Below are positions 6,902 to 11,600 of a stretch of 11,600 bases of DNA, in pieces (position 1 is the first letter of the stretch; every line of letters starts with the position of its first letter). A program made the position numbers and the translations under genes. The stretch comes from an uncultured Anaerococcus sp. (lineage in GTDB: Bacteria; Bacillota; Clostridia; Tissierellales; Peptoniphilaceae), in contig NZ_CALGYW010000015.1 of the NCBI RefSeq assembly GCF_937934665.1, positions 1 to 11,600 of the forward strand. Reading direction: 5' to 3'. The notes below the pieces were generated by a model that saw only the letters and a program-made list of their open reading frames with translations, had not been told where the DNA came from and searched no databases.

Positions 6902-7154
6902 AAAGACAGAGAAAAGAAGAGTAACTAGAGTGAAAGATTAAAGAGAGTCCCAGAAGATGCGAAGGGATATCAGAACCTTTAGCGAATAAAGCCTTGGAGT
7001 CTTCTCGGGGAATAGATCCGAGAACGAGTTTTGCACGTTATAGCAAAGGAGTATGATTGTACTTTTAGAGGTGTGTTTTGTGAAAAATACATAAATTAAG
7101 GTGGTAACGCGATTTTCGCCCTTATTATCCAGTTTTGGATAGTAAGGGCTTTTT
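6902..7154 (+). promoter_or_regulatory. T-box leader riboswitch, predicted tRNA-Lys specificity
   Basis: The 250-base leader has the T-box layout. The Stem I base is AGAAGA (6915-6920) with UCUUCU (7000-7005). Above it, GUGAAAG (6930-6936) pairs with CUUUAGC (6977-6983) with one mismatch. AGAGAG (6942-6947) is followed by a small distal hairpin UCCC/GGGA (6948-6967) with GAUGCGAA in its loop. A further hairpin, CUCGG/CCGAG, is at 7004-7022. The T-box AAGGUGGUAACGCGA (7098-7112) matches the family consensus at 12 of 14 core positions and leads into a terminator. In the specifier loop GAA (6984-6986) is followed by U, then AAA (6988-6990), then G; by position relative to the GAA and the flanking helices, AAA is the likely specifier codon (lysine). 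The bulge UGGU (7102-7105) expects discriminator A, as in tRNA-Lys. Uncharged tRNA would stabilise the antiterminator and turn on the transporter. The class is certain; the amino acid is inference. Confidence 0.93.
7118..7154 (+). terminator. regulated intrinsic terminator of the T-box
   Basis: GCCCTTATTATCCA (7118-7131) pairs with TGGATAGTAAGGGC (7136-7149) over 14 base pairs with one G-U, a four-base loop and five T. It directly follows the T-box and would be replaced by the antiterminator when uncharged tRNA is bound. Confidence 0.93.
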
Positions 7155-7190
7155 AAATCTACAATCAAATATATTTATGAAAGGAATACT

Positions 7191-8765
7191 ATGAAAAGAC
7201 TTATTAATTTCTTACTTGCGATTATTCTCTTATTTCCAATCGGAAATACTTATGCAAGTGAAGACGTACTAAGAGTTGGTATGGAGGTAAACTACGCTCC
7301 ATATAACTTCTCAGAGACAGACGATTCTAACGGGGGCTACCCTGTAGCAAATTCACCTGGCGAATATGCCAATGGCTACGACGTAAGGTTTGCTCAAAAT
7401 ATTGCAGATAAGCTTGGCAAAAAACTAGAAATCTACAAAATCGAATGGGACGGCCTAATCCCTGCCCTAACTAGTGGTAAGATTGACGCGATCCTAGCAG
7501 GTATGAGTCCAACAGATGAAAGACGCGAACAAATCGACTTTTCTCTTCCTTACTACAGAGCAAAGATGTGTATAGTTGTACCAAAAGACTCAAAATATAT
7601 AGGTGCAAAATCAATCCACGACTTTAAGGGAGCAAAAATAACTGGCCAGCTCGGTACCTTCCACGCAGATGTGGTTGACCAAATGGATGGGGTCATAAAA
7701 CAAGAACCAATGGACTCTTTCCCAACCATGATAGCTGCTACTAACGCAGGTACCCTAGACGGTTATGTATCAGAAGAAGCAGGCGCAGAGTCAGCTATTT
7801 CTTCAAATCCAAACCTTACCTACATCAAGTTTGATGATGAAAATAATTTTGAAACTTCAGACTCTGATACAACTGTAGCAGTAGGACTAGTCAAAGGGTC
7901 TCCTATGACAGAAGAAATCAACTCCTACCTAGAAAGCCTTGATATAGACAAGGTCCAAGAAGAAATCATGACCGAAATGGTAGATATTACTACCAAGGAT
8001 GAAGCTCCAAAAACCTTCTTTACAGAAGTTAAGGATATTTGGTCTAAATACTCTTCCCTCTTCCTAAAGGGTGTTGTAAATACGCTTTTTATTGCAATCT
8101 TATCAACAGTTTTAGGTTTTGTAATAGGTCTCCTTGTAGCAATCATTAGAAGGATAGATGTAAATAAAAGAACAAATCCAGTCGGATACTACTTCCACAA
8201 ATTTGTAAATGTCCTCCTTTCTATCTACGTAGAAATCTTTAGGGGTACCCCTATGATGGTTCAATCTGTAATCATCTTCTACGGCCTCAAACAATATTTT
8301 GATATCGACCTATCAACCATGTTTGCAGCGATTTTAATTGTATCAATTAACACCGGTGCCTACTTATCAGAGGTAGTTCGTGGCGGTATAAATGCAGTCG
8401 ATAGTGGACAATTTGAAGCTTGCAAGGCGATTGGCCTTACAAACTGGCAGGCAATGACAAATATCATCCTCCCACAAACCATAAGGACCATCCTTCCATC
8501 TCTTGGAAATGAGTTTGTAATTAATATCAAGGATACATCAGTCCTTAATGTAATATCTGTTACAGAATTATTCTTCATGTCTAGGTCTGTTGCAGGATCA
8601 ACCTATCAATACTTCCCAACCTACCTAATCACAGCAGTAATTTATCTAGTCCTAACCTTTACTATTACTAGGCTCTTACTCCTACTTGAAAAAAGGTTTA
8701 ACGATAGGGACTTTATCTTAGAATCATCAACAGGAGTTATAAATGTCAATACTCAAAGTAAATAA
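7191..8765 (+). CDS. amino-acid ABC importer, fused substrate-binding protein and permease
   Basis: This 524-residue fusion of two parts are usually separate proteins. A signal sequence (1-22, cleavage possible after TYA) leads to a periplasmic-binding-protein type 3 domain at about 26-265, of the polar amino-acid family: RVGMEVNYAPYNF, WDGLIPALTSGKIDAILAGMS, and the ligand-carboxylate motif S106-P-T-D-E-R-R112. After a linker, about 285-515 is a HisM/GlnP-type permease with about five membrane segments and the EAA loop E409-A-C-3-G-9-I-x-L-P that docks on the ATPase; the second Ala is Cys here. No lipobox is present, as expected for a binding domain held by its own permease. AAAGGA 5 bases upstream fixes the start. 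Control by the T-box upstream, read as lysine-specific, suggests lysine or another basic amino acid as substrate. Confidence 0.92.
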   Translation: MKRLINFLLAIILLFPIGNTYASEDVLRVGMEVNYAPYNFSETDDSNGGYPVANSPGEYANGYDVRFAQNIADKLGKKLEIYKIEWDGLIPALTSGKIDAILAGMSPTDERREQIDFSLPYYRAKMCIVVPKDSKYIGAKSIHDFKGAKITGQLGTFHADVVDQMDGVIKQEPMDSFPTMIAATNAGTLDGYVSEEAGAESAISSNPNLTYIKFDDENNFETSDSDTTVAVGLVKGSPMTEEINSYLESLDIDKVQEEIMTEMVDITTKDEAPKTFFTEVKDIWSKYSSLFLKGVVNTLFIAILSTVLGFVIGLLVAIIRRIDVNKRTNPVGYYFHKFVNVLLSIYVEIFRGTPMMVQSVIIFYGLKQYFDIDLSTMFAAILIVSINTGAYLSEVVRGGINAVDSGQFEACKAIGLTNWQAMTNIILPQTIRTILPSLGNEFVINIKDTSVLNVISVTELFFMSRSVAGSTYQYFPTYLITAVIYLVLTFTITRLLLLLEKRFNDRDFILESSTGVINVNTQSK

Positions 8766-9477
8766 TTTAGAAAAAAAATTCGGCGATAACCTAGTCCTAA
8801 AGGACATAAATATGGAAGTAGAAAAAGGAGAAGTAGTAACAATCATAGGCTCATCAGGTTCTGGTAAGTCTACCCTCCTTCGCTGCCTAAACCTATTAGA
8901 AGACCCTACTAATGGGGAAATAATCTACAAGGGTGAAAATATCCTAGACCACTCCTTTGATCAAAGAAAATACAGGTCCAATGTTGGCATGGTTTTTCAA
9001 AACTTTAACCTTTTTAATAACAAAAACATCCTAGAAAACTGCATGATAGGTCAAATCAAAGTCTTAGGCAAGTCAAAAGAAGAAGCTAAGGCCACTTCCC
9101 TAAAATACCTAGAATCTGTAGGCATGGCCCAATATATAAACGCCAAACCTAGTCAGATATCAGGTGGTCAAAAACAAAGAGTCGCCATAGCCCGCGCCCT
9201 CTGTATGAATCCAGACGTCCTATTATTTGACGAGCCAACAAGCGCCCTGGACCCAGAGACAGTTGGAGAAGTCCTAGAGGTAATGACCAAGCTTGCTAAG
9301 TCTGGTATGACCATGGTTGTCGTAACCCACGAGATGGATTTTGCGAGAGATGTCTCAGATAGGGTGCTTTTCATGGATAAGGGTATAATCTTAGAAAACA
9401 CTTCTGCTAAGGAAATGTTTGAAAATCCTAAACATGAAAGGACAAAGGAATTTTTAAAGAGATTCTTAAACAACTAA
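8743..9477 (+). CDS. amino-acid ABC importer ATP-binding protein (GlnQ/HisP type)
   Basis: This 244-residue cytoplasmic ATPase powers the importer encoded just upstream. All motifs are intact: Walker A GSSGSGKST (36-44), Q-loop in VGMVFQNFNLF, signature SGGQKQR starting at S140, Walker B LLFDEP with D163-E164, D-loop SALDPE and the switch His H196 in VVTHEMDFA. Length is usual for the family. The start ATG lies 23 bases inside the permease gene with AGGAG just upstream, so translation is coupled and subunit ratio is tied. A terminator follows about 75 bases after the stop. Confidence 0.95.
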   Translation: MSILKVNNLEKKFGDNLVLKDINMEVEKGEVVTIIGSSGSGKSTLLRCLNLLEDPTNGEIIYKGENILDHSFDQRKYRSNVGMVFQNFNLFNNKNILENCMIGQIKVLGKSKEEAKATSLKYLESVGMAQYINAKPSQISGGQKQRVAIARALCMNPDVLLFDEPTSALDPETVGEVLEVMTKLAKSGMTMVVVTHEMDFARDVSDRVLFMDKGIILENTSAKEMFENPKHERTKEFLKRFLNN

Positions 9478-9551
9478 TGATAAATACTAGAGATTTTAAT
9501 AAAAAATGGCCCCAAAGCGGAGCCTATCAAAAAAAATTAATAGATAAAAAT

Positions 9552-9593
9552 AAAGTAGATAAGCAAGGACTGTCCTTTGCTTATCTACTTTTT
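9552..9593 (+). terminator. intrinsic terminator after the amino-acid importer operon
   Basis: AAAGTAGATAAGCAAGGA (9552-9569) pairs with the complementary run at 9573-9591, giving 18 base pairs with one bulged T and a three-base loop. It is followed by further T bases and preceded by an A-rich stretch. Only about 40 bases remain before murJ, with no clear promoter in them, so murJ may depend on readthrough or on a promoter overlapping the hairpin. Confidence 0.8.
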
Positions 9594-9633
9594 AATGGAA
9601 AAAGGCAAGATTTCTTAAAGTTAGGAGGATTTT

Positions 9634-11136
9634 ATGAATAATACCCTCATGCTCATGGTCCTAAACCTTATAGGTAAGCTATTTTCCTTCTTTAGAGAAA
9701 TGGTTTTTTCCTACTTTTATGGGACCAGCGCAATCACAGATGCCTTTAATACATCAACTACAGCGGCAACCCTCATATTTTCTGTAATCACCTACGCTCT
9801 ATCAAAAACCTATATCCCCACCTATTCAAAGATAAGCAAGGAAAGAGGTGAGGCCGCGGGAGATATCTTTACCAATAAGCTACTTAACTTCTCTCTCTTT
9901 TTATGCACCACAATTATGATCCTGGGCCTTGTCTTTGCCCCTTACATAGTAAAGATGTTTGCCATAGGCTATGACGGAGATAAGCTAAAAATCGCCTCGC
10001 TTTTTATGAGGGCGGTAATCTTAACCATGTATCCAAATATCTACGCAGCCATATTTTCATCCTACCTCCAGATCAAAGGTGATTTTATAACCCCAGCCCT
10101 GCCCCTACTTATCCTAAACATAATTTTAGGAATAACAGTAGCCATATCAAAAGGCAATATCTACATCATGGCAGTAGGAATCTTCCTAGCCTACCTAGTC
10201 CAATTTATAGTCTTTCCAAGAAAGATAAGAAAGGTAGGTTTTAAAAGAAAAAGGGGATGGCTTGACATAGATAGAGATATAAAAACCTTGATAAAACTAT
10301 CCATACCTACCATCTTTTCCATGGCGGCAGTCTATATCTCAACCATAGTTGACCAGTCCTTTGCATCTATTGTAGCAAATGACGGGGGTGTGTCGGTAGT
10401 AAACTATTCACTTAAAATTTTAAGAATAGTCTCATCGACCTTTATAGTACCCTTCCAAATCACAGCCTACCCTATCATAGGAAAGCTAGCTGCAGAAGGT
10501 AATTTCAAAGAGGTAAAAAACATAACCAGCAAAACCATGGTAAAAATAATGATCTTATTTATCCCATCGCTTGTAGGCCTAATGGTTTTATCAAGACCTA
10601 TAATCTCCTTTGTCTATATGCGTGGGGCCTTTGGCTATGAAGATATGATAAGAACAGCAGATGTGCTTTTCTACTACACAATCTACCTAATAGGACCAGC
10701 AATTGCGGATCTCTTGTACCTGTCATTTTTCTCAATACAAAACACCAAAATCCCAACCCTAATTTCCTTTATCCAGCTAAGTGTAAATATCTTCCTAGAC
10801 TACACCCTTAGTGCAAGATACGGCCTAATAGGTCTGGCCCTTGCAACAACCCTAAGCCAGTTTGTCCTAGTAGGCCTTGCAAGTACTATGTATATAAAAC
10901 ACTTTGGCAAGCTTGATAATGCCTACATCTTTAAAAACATAGGCAAGATTTTAATAGGAGCAACTGCCCTAGGCCATGTAGCAAACTTCATCTACAACCT
11001 AAGACCATCAAATATATGGCTATTTGTAACAATCCTTGTGGCAGCTTTGGTCTATCTTGCAATAATATTTGCCCTAAAAGTAGATGGGCTAGATGAGATA
11101 AAAGAAAAATTTGTGGGTAAGATTGGAAAATTTTAA
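9634..11136 (+). CDS. murJ: lipid II flippase MurJ (MviN family)
   Basis: This 500-residue integral membrane protein, with about 13-14 hydrophobic segments, is of the MOP-superfamily flippase type that moves lipid II across the membrane for peptidoglycan assembly. The N-terminal signature NLIGKLFSFFREMVFSYFYG followed by TDAFNTS aligns with MurJ. R21 and D36 keep the 15-residue spacing of the essential R24 and D39 of the Escherichia coli protein. Charged residues elsewhere sit at loop ends, and the length is normal for a Firmicutes MurJ. An AGGAGG about 5 bases upstream fixes the start. Polysaccharide-export relatives of the same superfamily are the main alternative, but the RE...TDAF pattern favours MurJ. 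The gene has its own terminator 20 bases after the stop. Confidence 0.9.
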   Translation: MNNTLMLMVLNLIGKLFSFFREMVFSYFYGTSAITDAFNTSTTAATLIFSVITYALSKTYIPTYSKISKERGEAAGDIFTNKLLNFSLFLCTTIMILGLVFAPYIVKMFAIGYDGDKLKIASLFMRAVILTMYPNIYAAIFSSYLQIKGDFITPALPLLILNIILGITVAISKGNIYIMAVGIFLAYLVQFIVFPRKIRKVGFKRKRGWLDIDRDIKTLIKLSIPTIFSMAAVYISTIVDQSFASIVANDGGVSVVNYSLKILRIVSSTFIVPFQITAYPIIGKLAAEGNFKEVKNITSKTMVKIMILFIPSLVGLMVLSRPIISFVYMRGAFGYEDMIRTADVLFYYTIYLIGPAIADLLYLSFFSIQNTKIPTLISFIQLSVNIFLDYTLSARYGLIGLALATTLSQFVLVGLASTMYIKHFGKLDNAYIFKNIGKILIGATALGHVANFIYNLRPSNIWLFVTILVAALVYLAIIFALKVDGLDEIKEKFVGKIGKF

Positions 11137-11155
11137 AAAAATAAGAAGTAAAAGC

Positions 11156-11196
11156 AAAACGCCCTAGCATCTCAAAAGATGGCTAAGGCGTTTTTT
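11156..11196 (+). terminator. intrinsic terminator after murJ
   Basis: AAAACGCC, a mismatch, TAGC and ATCT (11156-11172) pair with AGAT, a bulged G, then GCTA, a mismatch and GGCGTTTT (11177-11194). Six T follow at 11191-11196. Confidence 0.85.
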
Positions 11197-11215
11197 AGTT
11201 TGGAATTCTTATATA

Positions 11216-11482
11216 ATAACAGTGCATCTACCAAACTTCATAATATAGGTAACTATAGAGACCTCTCTATTTAGTTTACCTCGAGCAAGGTCGAGAGGAG
11301 GTGGGTTGCTTTAGATTTGATTTTATATTTAATAATTAACCTTTATTTCCTTTTTGAAATTAATCTTTTTAGTAAAATTATTGACCTAATCAAAGGTAAA
11401 ACTGAAATCATCACTCCATATCGAGCGTAGCGAGATATCTCTATCGTTCTCTATATAATGAGTTCTGTAAGTGCACCGTTAT
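11216..11482. repeat. pair of diverged inverted repeats around an AT-rich core (MITE-like intergenic element)
   Basis: The left arm (11216-11303, plus strand) and the right arm (11482-11412, minus strand) share the same order of blocks: ATAAC-x-GTGCA, TAC-xx-AACT, CAT-x-ATATA, AAC-x-ATAGAGA, CTCG, TCGA, GGAG and TG. Over the outer 45 bases I count about 36 identities with one gap. The left arm has an extra block of about 15 bases before CTCG. The core (11304-11411) is AT-rich and contains no open frame of note. No target-site duplication is obvious. The arms also fold by themselves: GTAACTATAGAGA with TCTCTA...AGTT in the left arm, and CTCGA/TCGAG at 11280-11295. This accounts for most of the gene-free stretch between murJ and the next gene. 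Confidence 0.6.
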
Positions 11483-11486
11483 CAGC

Positions 11487-11600
11487 TTAGTTCTTATTCT
11501 TCATAAGCTCTAAGGTTACTAAAAATGACTTTTTGTACCTCTCTCTTAAAATACCTGCTATCTTATAAAGGTAAGCCTTACTAGCCTCAAATTTTTCCTT
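11487..11600 (-). CDS. C-terminal 37 residues of an unrecognised protein (starts beyond the window)
   Basis: The minus strand is open from the window edge to a TAA at 11487-11489. The last 37 residues are rich in Lys, Glu and Leu and predicted helical (for example AYLYKIAGILRERYKKSF), ending LMKNKN. Codon use resembles the other genes. I do not recognise the family, and 37 residues are too few to assign. It converges with murJ, and its stop lies five bases from the outer end of the inverted-repeat element, so no separate terminator fits in between. Confidence 0.5.
   Translation of the reverse strand, partial: KEKFEASKAYLYKIAGILRERYKKSFLVTLELMKNKN

Noticed and set aside
6938..7168. Minus-strand open frame of 76 codons over the leader region
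   Set aside because: It lies entirely across the T-box leader, whose RNA structure explains the sequence. It has no ribosome binding site and no recognisable protein features.
9168..9473. Minus-strand open frame of about 100 codons inside the ABC ATPase gene
   Set aside because: It overlaps the signature and Walker B region of a clearly coding plus-strand gene and has no features of its own.
11415..11440. CRISPR-like or tandem repeat suggested by the GAGCG and GCGAG phrases
   Set aside because: There are no regularly spaced direct repeats. The phrases are mirror-like within one arm of the inverted-repeat element.
1..11600. tRNA or rRNA genes, phage genes, or a defence system
   Set aside because: No tRNA cloverleaf, conserved rRNA segment, integrase, transposase, nuclease or toxin-antitoxin pair was recognised in the coding regions present.

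Overview
The window reads as chromosomal DNA of a low-GC Gram-positive anaerobe. The signs are strong AT bias, AGGAGG-type ribosome binding sites, intrinsic terminators with T tracts, a T-box leader, and a NiaR-type regulator. Protein style and codon use fit Gram-positive anaerobic cocci of the Anaerococcus/Peptoniphilus kind, but that placement is inference and no taxonomic marker is present.

Layout from left to right. A truncated minus-strand gene for an ABC-exporter-like membrane protein enters at the left edge (1-259). It is followed by glutaminase glsA on the minus strand (402-1334). Divergent from glsA are an HD-domain phosphohydrolase (1438-2028) and a secreted NlpC/P60 peptidoglycan hydrolase (2082-3245), which has its own likely promoter. 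A strong bidirectional terminator (3244-3288) separates these from a convergent minus-strand pair: an Mrp/NBP35-type P-loop ATPase (4305-5096) and a secreted DUF1002 (YpuA-like) protein (3296-4303), with one base between the two genes. Upstream on the same strand is a second minus-strand unit: a NiaR-like 3H-domain repressor (6308-6808), then a PTS IIC-like multi-membrane transporter (5218-6234).

From 6867 the plus strand carries an amino-acid uptake operon. It has a good sigma-A promoter, a complete T-box leader ending in a terminator, a fused substrate-binding-protein/permease (7191-8765) and its overlapping ABC ATPase (8743-9477). The T-box specifier loop can be read as AAA (lysine), and the UGGU bulge of the T-box predicts a tRNA with discriminator A, which agrees. 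Uncharged tRNA-Lys would then switch on an importer, plausibly for lysine or another basic amino acid. After a terminator comes murJ, the lipid II flippase (9634-11136), with its own terminator.

The right end (about 11200-11486) has no gene. It holds the most unusual structure in the window: two diverged copies of a 70-90 base sequence in inverted orientation (11216-11303 and 11412-11482) around an AT-rich core, resembling a MITE-like or other small intergenic element. A minus-strand gene of unknown function starts beyond the window and stops at 11487, five bases from the outer end of that element.

Most of the window is ordinary housekeeping and transport. The items worth a second look are the inverted-repeat element, the predicted lysine T-box, the NiaR/PTS-IIC pair with palindromes upstream of the transporter, and the tight mrp-DUF1002 pair.
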